A stretch of DNA of 64,000 bases from the NCBI RefSeq assembly GCF_011075055.1, contig NC_058151.1, positions 14,265,800 through 14,329,799 on the forward strand, written 5' to 3'. Source of the stretch: Mangifera indica. Taxonomy: Eukaryota; Streptophyta; Magnoliopsida; Sapindales; Anacardiaceae. Below, piece after piece: positions 10,618 through 21,975 of this stretch (positions are counted from its first letter, which is position 1; each line of letters starts with the position of its first letter). The position numbers were made by a program, and so were the translations under genes. The notes below the pieces were generated by a model that was given only the letters and a program-made list of their open reading frames with translations, did no database searches and had not been told where the DNA came from.

Positions 10618-12082
10618 GGGAAATTATTTAATAGCCAAAATTAAGGGGGTTTAAGCGAAATTATCCAAAAAAATTCAGATTAAAGAAAAAATACCCAACT
10701 TTTGTGAAATGTTGAGACTGCCCATATATAAATATAGCAAATTCCTCCCGTTTCCACGATAATCTTTGGGCATTTTACTGTTTAAAAATAGTGGAAAATT
10801 CGTAATTTTCCCCTGTCCCACAGTAATCCCATGATCTCCCAGATTTTCAATGATTTTCGTGCTTTCGAACAATCGCAAATAGCAAAGAAAGTTAGCATAT
10901 TTCCCTCATCTTGCTTAAATCAAGTTATTATTCATATTATTGAAATTTGAGTGAGATTTTGCGGTTTAAAATATTAGGGTTTTAACTTTGAATAATGCCT
11001 AAAATGTTTTGATTTTTAGTTGTTTTCGTTGAATTGGTTGAGGGGTTTTGTGTTATTGGATGCGTAGATTTGATTTGTGTTGAAATTGGAGGATGAAATG
11101 ACGATTTTTGATAGGAAAATGGGTTAGATCTACCGACGCTATCGTGGGACGGGAGAAAAATTTAATGTTTTCAAAATTTAAAGGGGAGATCATAGGGGTC
11201 CGTATGAAATTTTACAATGAACCATGGGCAGACCGTGAAAACTGTGGGTTGAGTGGAAATAACTTTTTTAAAATTATAGGGTTTACATGAGACAAACTTT
11301 GAACGACTATAATTTTTGATCTGGATGGAGTTACAGGGCCTGTAATATATCAATGCGAAGCTCGTTTCGAGCTCTATAATAACAACTAGCCTTGCTGGTT
11401 GCACCGAATTTGGAGGCCAAAATAAAACTGTTTCAATGTGTATTATGCAGTTTTTTTATTTTATCAAATTTAAGATTTTCGGTTTTTATGATTTTGAGTT
11501 TGTTTATGACCGAGCTAGACTTTTTTTATATATAATTTTCAAATTTGATATTTGTAATTACGATGTGCTTTTTTAGACACTTTTTACGATGTAATTAAGA
11601 AATTTTTTATCGATTTTTCGATTTTCTCGTTCATAAGCTATTTGAACTTGTAGTTTTCAAAATTCAGTTTGTCTTTTTTAGATTTTCGAATAATTTTTTT
11701 ATTATTAACATTCTAGAATATTTCAATATATCTATTTATTCATAACATGTTATTTTTAATATAAATTTTACGAATTGATTTTTTTTATTCGAATTCAGAA
11801 ATATGAATTTCTTCTTTCCGAACGAACCCGTAGTAACTGATATTAAGTAAAACTAATAGTGAAAGTAAGTATTTAAGTGATATAAGAAATATAAGTAATG
11901 AAAATGAGAGTGAAGAAGTTTATATAAATGAGATGAGGGAAGGGGTAATTTTGATAGTTTAAAAAAAATTATAGGTATTTTGGCTAAAGAATGATAAATT
12001 TGGATAATTTTATTTAAAAATAGTAAATTTAGATATCTTTGCTTAGTGGAACGGTATTTTGGCAATTTTTTTATAATTAGCC
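10618..12082. mobile_element. Mutator-like non-autonomous transposon, 1465 bp, with 9-bp target duplication
   Basis: The element is flanked by identical 9-bp repeats TTTTAATCA (10609-10617 and 12083-12091). Its ends are degenerate inverted repeats: the left end begins gggaaattatttaatagcc and the inverted right end ggctaattataaaaaaattgcc. Both then read gccaaaat and, 10 bp on, taagc. A 9-bp duplication with long imperfect inverted ends is typical of Mutator-like elements. No transposase frame is visible, so it would depend on another element. It interrupts sequence that is continuous in paralogous segments. Confidence 0.7.
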
Positions 12083-12099
12083 TTTTAATCATCACCAGA

Positions 12100-12530
12100 G
12101 AGCAGCCCCATGAATATTTGTGCAAAGCGTCGGTAGAGCTTCCCATGGTCCTTTCAATGACAGTGACAGTACACTCACTCAATTCGATGTTCGAGATGAT
12201 TCGAATTAAATTTCTGTTCAGATTTTAGTTTTACAATTTATATTCAACATAATTTTTTAAATAATATTATTTATTTTATTCTATGCAGTATTATTTATTT
12301 AATTAAAGATTTTTTAATTCACAAATATTTTTAAAGTCCCTGTATAAGCCATGAAATTGATTGCGAATTTAAATTTAACAGATCTGTTTGAATTTTTTAT
12401 AATTTTATTTATTTGATTAAAGATTTATTTATTCCACCTTGTAAAATAAAATCACATTGAACTCAAATTCATTCGTATTTGGGTTTCACTCCAATTTATC
12501 CATATTTGAGTTTCAAGGAAAAGTTTTCCA
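12100..12530. repeat. Duplicated intergenic segment (copy of 7385-7800)
   Basis: This segment is AT-rich and non-coding and aligns with 7385-7800 throughout. It leads directly into the NLR-2 upstream block. It contains no gene. Confidence 0.6.
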
Positions 12531-13600
12531 AAGAGAAGAACAAGTAATTTACAGGTCCATGAGGAAACTTGAACGAATTTGTTTGTGATAACCCAGTCTT
12601 TGCTCAGTCAACTTGCAATAATAATGAAAGATTGTGCAATTTTGAGATTGAATTGATGGAAAACATAATATTTTAATTTTTCTGAAAACAATAAAATTTT
12701 TTGAAAACAAAAAAATTTATATTAACTAATAGTTTATATTTATCAAAATTTATCAAATATAATAATGTTTTATATATAATATTTTTTTAAATAATATATT
12801 AAACTAATTTTTTAATTTTATAATAAAATATTATTTTAATTAACACATTTATCAATGTATTGATCGAATCTTTAATTTTTCTGAAAACAATAAAACTTTG
12901 TTTGAAACATAATATTTTTATCAAATTTATACAAAATAATTATTTATTTGTATTTAATTTTATTAAATATAATAATTATTTATTAAAATAAATTTTTAAT
13001 CTTATAATAAAATATTATCCAAAAACTTACCCTGCATTGATTGATGGTAATTTTACCAGCAAAGACATCAATCTTTTGTCTCTTCAGCTTCTTCATTTCC
13101 TGTTCTTACCTGCAAACACTTTGTGGTGCTTGAAAACTTAGCTCTACTTCTCAGACAAACATACAGATCAAGCCATCAACTTGTCCTTGTTCTAAACCTT
13201 TCCTTATAATTACTTTCTTTTAATTGTCTATTGCTTCAGATTGCTTTTTTCTATAATTTTCCCTTACCAATTCTCTCTCGTTTTATTAGGTCTGTTTCAT
13301 ACTCAGTATCTATAAATTTCGTAAAAAAAAAAAAAAAAAAAAGAAAATTAGCTCTGTTCTCAACTTCTCTTAATAGTATTACTCGTACTGATCTGTTTGC
13401 TGTGTGTCTCTCTTTTTTTCCCAGTTTGTTTATGAAGCTTTCTCTTAAGTGTTTGCTGAATTATTTTGTTATATAATATTGTCCACTTCTTTTTCTTTCA
13501 TTTCCCTTGCCTGCTAATTACCCTTTAATTGTAGCTTTTCTTGAAAAGATTAAAAAAAAAAAAAACAGAGAGCGTGTGTCTGTGCAAGTATTTATCGGCC
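12530..13600 (+). promoter_or_regulatory. NLR upstream block, copy 2 (before NLR-2)
   Basis: This matches the upstream blocks of NLR-1 and NLR-3 over nearly the whole length, ending with an A-run and a short GA/GT tract just before ATG 13601. One internal piece (about 12660-12880) is duplicated AT-rich sequence. The promoter looks preserved although the gene behind it is only a stub. Confidence 0.6.
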
Positions 13601-13831
13601 ATGGCTGAGGAAATAGGAACGAGTACTGCCGTGAAACTTGCATCAAAAGCTACAGAGTCGGCATATGATTTGCTTAAACAACAGATATCATATGTGTTCA
13701 AGTACCAGAGCTACATCAACAACCTCAAGAATCAAGTTGAGGACCTCAGAATGAAAAGAGAAACAGTGGAGAAACCTGTACAGTCAGCTGAAAGACAGGG
13801 AGAAGAGATTTATGAACTTGTTAAGAATTAA
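13601..13831 (+). pseudogene. NLR-2: coiled-coil stub of a CC-NB-LRR gene
   Basis: The 76 codons from ATG 13601 are nearly identical to the first 75 of NLR-3 (MAEEI.TSTAVKLASKATES). The stub stops where NLR-3 continues VKKWLSDVGDF; here GTTAAGAATTAA ends the frame. The next bases are DUF629-family sequence, so this is a fusion break rather than a point mutation. NB-ARC and LRR are absent. If translated it would be a 76-residue coiled-coil fragment, which I infer to be non-functional. Confidence 0.8.
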
Positions 13832-14090
13832 CTGACCTCGGAGTAGATTTGTTTCTTAAAGAGAATGAAATGGTGAATTCGTGTAAAGTATCGAAAATTA
13901 ACTCTAAGATGAAAATAGTTAAGCAGTATTTAAAGCTTTGTTTTTCGAAGGTTCCAGTTGAAAAGACTAATGAGACGAGTGCAGAAAAAGCATTTGGTGT
14001 ATTACAGGAGATGGTGAAAGAGCTACAGAAGACAATGAAGGAGTTTGAAACAGAAATGGACCAGTGGCGCGTCAGATTGCTTTTGAGATT
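13832..14090 (+). pseudogene. DUF629 relic D fused to the NLR-2 stub
   Basis: This reads TD.GVD.FLKENEMVNSCK and, further on, LQEMVKELQKTMKEFETEMDQWR. It matches residues just after the DUF627 domain in the genes at 40692 (TDPGVDMFLEENEKANSSK) and 45829 (TDPGVDKFLQENEMGNSSK). The piece starts within this domain and breaks off about 80 codons later at the 'caccacacaaaatacgcacc' repeat. It has no start of its own and is out of frame with NLR-2. Confidence 0.75.
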
Positions 14091-14098
14091 CATTGCGT

Positions 14099-14340
14099 GA
14101 CACCACACAAAATACGCACCCCAGAAAATACTTCCCGTCAAAAGCAATAGACAATTAAAAGAAAGTAATTTCCCGTCTTCATTGACTTGCTTCATAATTA
14201 TTAAAGCTGGCGAGCCCTACTAAGGCAAGACACCACACAAAATACGCACCCCAGAAAATACTTCACAATTATTAATTAAAGTTGCGTTGGTCCATGGCCC
14301 ATGGGTTGTTACAATACATACCGGGCCCTGTGGGTCATGC
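14099..14340. repeat. Direct repeat pair enclosing an inverted NLR-promoter fragment
   Basis: The sequence 'caccacacaaaatacgcacc' with its neighbours (about 33 bp) occurs at about 14100-14134 and again at about 14230-14263. Between the copies, about 14141-14168 is the exact reverse complement of 28 bp of the NLR upstream block (as at 15292-15319). The remainder (14264-14340) belongs to the segment shared with 7990-8140. Confidence 0.65.
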
Positions 14341-14569
14341 AAGAAAAAGGATTTATGTCGGTCCGATCTCCTTGATACAAATTAATTAATTATTTTTGTA
14401 GAGAAACTCGGGAGATTTTGTCTTTTTTAAGATTTTTCAAAGATGTTTAATTGGAAATATTATTGTTTCTTTATGCGACATTGGTTGGGTGAGTTTGAAG
14501 GGCCTGCTCCTGCAGACAATGCCTCTTAGGTCTTCAGAAGTATCGCACAAGATACGCCCAAAGAGAAGA
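14341..14569. other. Intergenic, nothing recognised
   Basis: This short non-coding stretch lies between the rearranged DUF629 fragment and the NLR-3 upstream block. No homology to the rest of the window was seen. Confidence 0.4.
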
Positions 14570-15693
14570 ACAAGTAATTTACAGGTCCATGAGAAAATTT
14601 GAATGAATTTGGTTTGTAATTATACAGTCGTTGCTCAGTCAACTTGCAATAATAACGAAAGATTATGTAGTTTTGAGATTGAATTGGTCGTGAACAGAAT
14701 ATTTTTATTATTTTTTTTGAAAACAATAAGATTTTCTGAAAACCAAATATTTTTATTGAATTTATATCAAATAATTATTAATATTTATCAAATATAATAA
14801 TTATTTATATATAATAATCCCTTAAATAGTTTATTAAAATAATTTTTTAATTTTATAATAAAATATTAACCTAATCAACACACTTATCAATATATTGATT
14901 GAATTAGTCAAAAATAAAATACTTTAATTTTTCTGAAAATAATAATATATTTTGAAAATAAAATATTTCTATCAAATTTATACAGCACCGACCGTTTATT
15001 TATGTCCAATTTTATTAAATATAATACTTATTTATTAAATAATTTTTTAATTTTACAATAAAATATTACCCAAACTTACCCGTGTATTGATTGATGGTAA
15101 ATTTACTAGCAAAGACATTGGCCACATGAGCATTAATCTTCTGTCTCTTCAGCTTCTTTATTTCCTGTTCTTACCTGCAAACAAGTAACGCAAACACTCT
15201 CTGGTGCCTGAAAACTTAGCTCTACTTCTCAGACAAACATACAGATCAAAGCCATCAACTTGTACTTGTTCTAAACCTTCCCTTAATTATAATTACTTTC
15301 TTTTAATTGTCTATTGCTTCAGATTGCTTTTTTCTATAATTTTCCCTTATCAATTCTCTCTCGTTTTATTAGATCTGTTTCATAGTCAGTATCTATAAAT
15401 TTCGTAAAAAAACAAAAAAAAAAAAAAGAAAATTTGCTCTGTTCTCAACTTCTCTTAATAGTATTACTCGTACTGATCTGTTTGCTGTGTGTCTCTCTTT
15501 TTTCCCAGTTTGTTTATGAAGCTTTCTCTTAAGTGTTTGCTGAATTATTTTGTTATATAATATTGTCCACTTCTTTTTCTTTCATTTCCCTTGCCTGCTA
15601 ATTACCCTTTAATTGTATCTTTTCTTGAAAAGATTTAAAAAAAAAAAAAAAAAACAGAGAGAGTGTGTGTGTCTGTGCAAGTATTTATCGGCC
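14570..15693 (+). promoter_or_regulatory. NLR upstream block, copy 3 (before NLR-3)
   Basis: This is the same upstream module as before NLR-1 and NLR-2. The leader ends with an A17-19 run and 'gagagagtgtgtgtgtctgtg' next to the start codon. The frame is open through the leader for 27 codons before the conserved ATG. Confidence 0.6.
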
Positions 15694-18600
15694 ATGGCTG
15701 AGGAAATAGTAACGAGTACTGCCGCGGAACTTGCATCAAAAGCTACAGAGTCGGCATATGATTTGCTTAAACAGCAGATATCATATGTGTTCAAGTACCA
15801 GAGCTACATCAACAACCTCAAGAATCAAGTTGAGGACCTCAGAATGAAAAGAGAAACAGTGGAGAAACCTGCAGAGTCGGCTGAAAGACAGGGGGAAGAG
15901 ATTTATAATGCTGTTAAGAAATGGCTGAGTGATGTAGGTGATTTCACTGAAAGGGTAGCAAAAGCCATCATTGAGGATGAAGATAAAGCAAACAAGGGCG
16001 GCTGTTTCAAATTGGGGTCATGTCCTAATTTGATTCAACGTTACAAGCTTGGAAAGGAAGCAGTGAAAGCGGCAGTGACTGGGGCCAATCTGTTGGGGAA
16101 CTGCAGCTGCAATAGTGTTTCCTACCGTCCTACTCTACAGAGGACAGAATCCATGTATGTCAGAGGCTACGAGGCCTTTGATTCTAGAGAGCTAGTATTG
16201 CAAGAAATTATGGACACATTGAAGGATGGTAATGTTAACATAATTGGGGTCTATGGGATGGGAGGTGTGGGCAAAACTACACTGGTCAAAAAAATAGCTT
16301 GGCAGGTGAAGGAAGACAAGTTATTTCATGAGGTGGCCATTGCTGAGGTAACACCAACCCCGGACAACAAAAAAATTCAAGAAAAACTTGCTTGTGATTT
16401 AGGCTTGGAATTTAGGCAGGAGAACGAATATGAGAGAGCTGGTCTACTGCGCAAGAGGATAAAGAAGGAGAAGAATTTACTTATAATACTGGATAATATT
16501 TGGACAAAACTTGACTTGGATGCAATTGGAATTCCTCTTGGGGATGCTGAGAAAGAAAGAAGAGATGATAACATCAAGCCATGCACAATACTGTTAACTT
16601 CTAGAAAGCGGGATGTATTAAGCAAAGATATGAAGACTCAGAAGAACATCCTTGTTGATACTTTATCTAAGGATGACGCATGGAAATTGTTTCGGAAGAT
16701 TGTGGGTGATTCTGCAGAAAGCTCTGATTTTCATCCTCTGGCAATTGAGTTTGTTACAAAATGTTCAGGTTTACCGGTTGCAATCTCAACAATTGCAAGT
16801 ACATTGAAAAATGAGAGTCTTCACGTTTGGAAGGATGCCTTGGCTCAACTTAAAAGGTCTAATCCAAGACATATTCCAGATATGGAAGAAAGTGTGTGTT
16901 CTACTATTGAGCTGAGTTACAAATTTCTGAAAGATGAGGAAGCTAAATCACTATTTCTTCTTTGTGCTCTAGGAGATGTTGGCAGTCGCATATGCACTGG
17001 TGACCTATTAAAATATAGTATGGGTTTGAATTTGTTTGGAGGTGTTTATTCATTAGAAGAAGGAAGGAATAGATTGCACAGGTTGATAGATTATCTCAAA
17101 GCTTCTTGTTTGTTGTTGGAAGGTGACAATGACCATGCAATCAAAATGCATGATATTATTCATGTTGTTGCTGTATCGATTGCATCAACAGAGAGATTCA
17201 TGTTCAATATTCAAAATGTCACCGGCTTGAAAGAAGTACTGGGGGAGAAAATACCAAAAGATTCAACTGCTATTTCTCTGCCTTATGGAGATATCCATTA
17301 TAAGCTTCCTCAACGTTTAGAGTTTCCAAAACTGAAGTTGTTCTTCCTGTTTATGCAAAATCGCTCACTACAACTCCCAGATGAGTTTTTCGAAGAAATG
17401 AAAGAACTCAGAGTTTTAGATCTTACCGGATTTCATTTTTTTTCATTACCTTCATCCTTTTCCTGCCTAAAAAACCTTAAAACACTGTGTTTGGACAACT
17501 GCCTATTGGAGGATTTAAGAATTTTGGGAGAGCTAAGTAAATTAGAAATCCTTAGTTTCTTACACTCTGACATTGAACAGTTGCCAACAGAAATTGGACA
17601 ATTGACTCAGTTGAAGTTATTAGATTTGAGCAATTGTTTAAACCTTAAATACATTGCACCAAATGTCATCTCCTGCTTGTCTCAATTGGAAGAGCTATAT
17701 ATGGGCAACAACTTGGTTCAATGGGAAGATGAAGGAGTGGATAATCAAAGACGAAGAAATGCTAGTCTTGAAGAGTTAAAACAGTTGTCTAACTTGACAG
17801 CTTTACATCTTCATGTTCAGGATGCTCGAGTTATGCCACAAAACTTGCTCTTCAAGAAATTGAAAAGTTATAAAATATTTATAGGCGATAAATGGAAGTG
17901 GTCGGGTAAATATGGCCTTTCAACTTCAAGAACATTGAAACTCGAGATCAATGAACGTATTTATTTGAGGCGTGGAATTAAAAGTTTGTTGAAGATGACT
18001 GAAGATCTCTCTCTAGAGGGAATGAAGGGTTTTAGAAGTGTTCTTTATGAAACCAATGCAGATGGTTTTCCACATTTAAGGCATTTGCATGTAAAGGATT
18101 GTCTTGATATTTTGTATATCATTAACTCAGATGGTCGGAACCAAGCCTTTCCAATGTTGGAGACCTTGATCCTTTGTAATTTGATTAAATTGGAGAAGAT
18201 ATGTCATGGTAAACTCAATGCAAGGTCTTTTAGCAAATTAAGGATCATAAAAATTGAAAAATGTGATAGATTGGAGTATCTCTTTGCATCCTTCATGGCA
18301 AAAAACCTTATGCAGCTACAAGAAATTGAAATGACTGATTGTAAGAACTCAAAAGAACTCTTTGGTGAAGAAAGTGATGACCATGGTGATGAAATTGAGA
18401 TAAATAATAAGACGGAGTTCAATCAATTGTGCTCTTTGACACTACAACACCTACCCAAATTCATTAAGATCGGCTCTGACATGATGGTACGTTTTGCATT
18501 TTTCATTTTTTATTTTCTTTTGATATAAAAAGAAGTATTCTTATTAGTTCATAAGTTATGCTTAAGGGAATCTTTGTTTCTACAGGTTGTCCTTTCAAAA

Positions 18601-21600
18601 TTGCAGGACTTGAAATTGTGTTCAATTAATTTTGGAAATACACAGCTTGATCAATGCCTAGCAAGGACTTCTTATGGTGAATGCCTAAAAAGCTTGATTG
18701 TGGAGGAGTGTAATGGCCTAAAATTTTTGTTTTTATCCTCAATGGTCAAAAGTCTTAATCAACTCGAAAAGCTTGTGGTAAGCAATTGTAAGTCAATGGA
18801 AGTAGTAATCGACTCAAAAGGAGTAGGAGAAGAAAAGACAATTGATGTGAGTTTTCCTAAACTATTGCACATGAAGCTCGAACTCTTACCAGAACTCACA
18901 AGTTTTGGCATTGGGAATTTAATTGAATTCCCCCTATTAAAAGAACTTCACATTGAGCGTTGCTCTAATTTGACGACGTTCTTTAGCAAATCTTTTTATC
19001 CAAACACGATGAGGGAAGAGGTGAACTCGGATAACTATTTTATTGATATGATTCCGCTCTTTGACGAAAAGGTAATTAGTTTATTCTGTATTGCCTTGAA
19101 TATATTGTTTAGGTTTTGAGAGTAGTAATATTTGAACAACTTGTTCATTGTGAGCTTGTGGGTCTTTCATACCAGAATATTAACATATCATTTATTGTTT
19201 GCTGCAGGTTGCTTTTCCAAGGTTGGAGGAGATGGTGCTCTTACAGTTGAATAACGTACAGTTGATTTGGCACAACGAAAAGCTCCATGCGGAATCCTTC
19301 TGCAAGCTGAAAGTTGTGAGCGTGGAATCCTGTGAAAAGTTATTGGCTATTGTTCCATCTAATACTGGAAGACATCTCACCTTTCACAAACTAGAGAGAT
19401 TAGATGTTGTGAATTGTTGGAGTATGAAAAGTCTCATTCCGGTTTCTGTGGCTACTGGTCTTGTGCAACTTAAAGTGCTACGGATATTATCTTGTGGTCT
19501 AGAGGAAATTATTTCTGGGGAGGAAGTTAATGGGGCCCCTACTTTTTCGTTTCCACAATTGGAAAAAATCTACCTTGACACTTTACCAAAACTCAAGTGT
19601 TTCTATCCGCGGTTGCATGCAATAGAATGGCCATTGCTTAGAAGTTTGTTTGTGTTTAATTGCAAGAAGATAAAAGTATATGCTTCTGAATTTCTTAGAT
19701 TCCAAGACAGCGACAGGGAAAGTCAACTTGCCCTTTTTTCGTTAGAAAAGGTATTATTTCAATTGCATCCCTACTCACTCATAAATGAAGCATCTTTGCA
19801 TTATCCAAATTGATTAGATCGTAATCCCGGTTGCACTTTTTAGTGTGATTGGTGTACAATTAAATATCCAACACAAAAAGGAAACCCAATAGGCTGAGGA
19901 ACTCCTCCCATGTATAAGCCCAAAAACCTTCCGAAAACCAATTGATGTTCAATAACCATTAGGCCTAAAAATATACTACACTAACTCAAATATAAGGTTT
20001 GAATTAGCATCAGTCAATTTCGGTTTCCAATTCATAAGGACGACATTAAGTTTGTATTGCAAGTGAAAATAAACCAAGAGGCACGTTTCCTTTTACTTGA
20101 TTATAATAATTTTTTTTTTTTTTTTTATAAATATGTCAAGTTAATATATATTAATCAACTTAGTGTTTCAATTGTAAGATAGTATTCATTTTACCGATTA
20201 AAAATTTTTGTTCAATTATGTAATTCTTATTTAAAGAGTATGTTCTCTTAGCAAGATATTTAATTAATAATTTAAAATAGATAAATAAAGTAATCAACAA
20301 GAGAAAGTTAATGAGTAATATGCGTTGCACAAATTATAAACAAATTTCTTTCTTTTTTTTCCTTTTTGTAGTAAAATTTGGCTCATAAAAGTAGATAAGA
20401 CTTTTGCCTTATATGTTTTCAATATAGCAATATAATTTACATTACTGCCAGATTAAGGATATGTTATATATGTTTTTACTTGCTTATGCATAGATGTTTA
20501 TAACATGTGACACTCCAAATTGTTTTTATATATATATAATCATAGTGATTTATTTGTGTGCTGTAGTGCATTTGTTGATGACTAAATGTTCACACCCACT
20601 AATTTACCTGTTCATGATTTTCAGGTCATACCAAATTTGGAAGAGTTTGGTTTAGACGCTCATAACTTCAAATTGACATTCCTCCATAGTGATCTAGCTG
20701 AGAGCTTTAGCAAACTTAAATTGCTTCGGCTTCAGTACTTTGATGATGAATTTGTTGCTTCTGTGTTTGTTTTCCTCCAAAGGTTAAATTGTTTGGAAAC
20801 ACTTATATTTTTTCGTGGTAGTTTCAAAGAGCTATTCCCCTATGAAAAGGGACATATATGGAAACAAGATTTTCGAGGGGACACATCTCTTCAAAATCTA
20901 CAAACTCTACAAGTATGGTATTGTCATTGTTTGACAATTTTAATGCCATCTACGACATCTTTCAATAATCTTGAAACTTTGGAGGCATGCTATTGCGATG
21001 GATTAGACAAGATACTAACATGTGAAGCAATCAAAAGTCTTGTCAATTTGAAAAATTTGAGAATAAGACATTGCAAATTAGTGACTGAGGTAATAGCAAA
21101 CGAGGGAGACCAAGAAAAAGATATTGTTTTCGACAAATTGAAAGTTTTGGTGCTTTATTGTTTATCAAACCTCACATGCTTTTGCTCAACCAATTATTCC
21201 TTCAAATTTCCCAGTTTGGAGCAAGTTGTTGTGAGTCAGTGCCCAAGATTGAACATCTTTTCTCAGGGAGTGCTAAGCACACCATTGCTAGAGGAAATAT
21301 TATTGATAAAAGGAGATAATGATGAAGAATTTTTTTGGAAGAATGATCTCAATTCTACCATCCAACAAATATTTACAAATATGGTATTTACTGTTTCTTA
21401 GATAATTTTTTTGTTTTTTTATGTTATTATTTATAAATATTATATATTAATGGACGTATGGTGATAATTTCAAATTCTCTACTATTTTTCATTTTGTTGC
21501 TATTATATATTCACATATAGATGACTATATATTGCTTATATTCTCTACTTCCTGTCTACATGAATTCTTATTCTCAACTTTAGGTAACTTTCTTTGTTGA

Positions 21601-21824
21601 GGTAGCTTTAGACCATTGACGTTGTTTTAATTAATTTAATCTTTTTGGATTTATAGGATGAAATGGAAGAATGTTGGGAAGGCAACAGAGAAGAAGGCGA
21701 GGATGAGGTGGAAGAATCTCGGGAAAGCAAGACAGAAGAAGGCGAGGTTGAAGTGGAAGAATCTTGGGAAGGCAACACAGAAGAAGGCGAGGATGAAGGA
21801 AGAATGTTGGGAAGGCAACCTTAA
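15694..21824 (+). CDS. NLR-3: CC-NB-ARC-LRR disease resistance protein (At4g27190-like), shortened LRR
   Basis: Proposed exons, all phase 0: 15694-18486, 18586-19071, 19208-19750, 20625-21383, 21657-21824 (1582 residues). Seen: an N-terminal coiled coil, a P-loop GMGGVGKTT at about 188, LLIILDNIW, TILLTSR, GLPVA and MHD at 485-487. Canonical LRRs follow (LRVLDLTGF), then irregular cysteine-rich LRRs (VEECNGLKFL). Family role: a cytosolic immune receptor sensing pathogen effectors. The last exon begins at an intron end equivalent to NLR-4's exon 5 but codes for the acidic tail of NLR-4's exon 8, so four LRR exons (5-7 and most of 8) are missing. That tail carries three 45-bp repeats and a 2-bp loss that stops it early. 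The usual 27-bp terminal exon (21949-21975) lies unused. It is probably functional or only recently damaged. Confidence 0.78.
21669..21815 (+). repeat. 45-bp tandem repeat inside the last exon of NLR-3
   Basis: Three full units and a partial one each encode a version of EECWEGNREEGEDEV (for example EESRESKTEEGEVEV and EESWEGNTEEGEDE). NLR-1's upstream remnant and NLR-4 have a single unit here. The final unit has lost 2 bp, which moves the downstream LRR-end sequence out of frame. Confidence 0.75.
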
Positions 21825-21975
21825 TTCCACCTTTCAATATTTATTCAAAAATATGGTATAATATTGTTGACTCATCAATGATTCGAGTTGATTGAATTCA
21901 TGGTTTTTAATTTTTGTTAATTCAATGTGATCTGCTTTATGATTACAGAATGTGCGGAGCTCCAAAGAAGACTGA

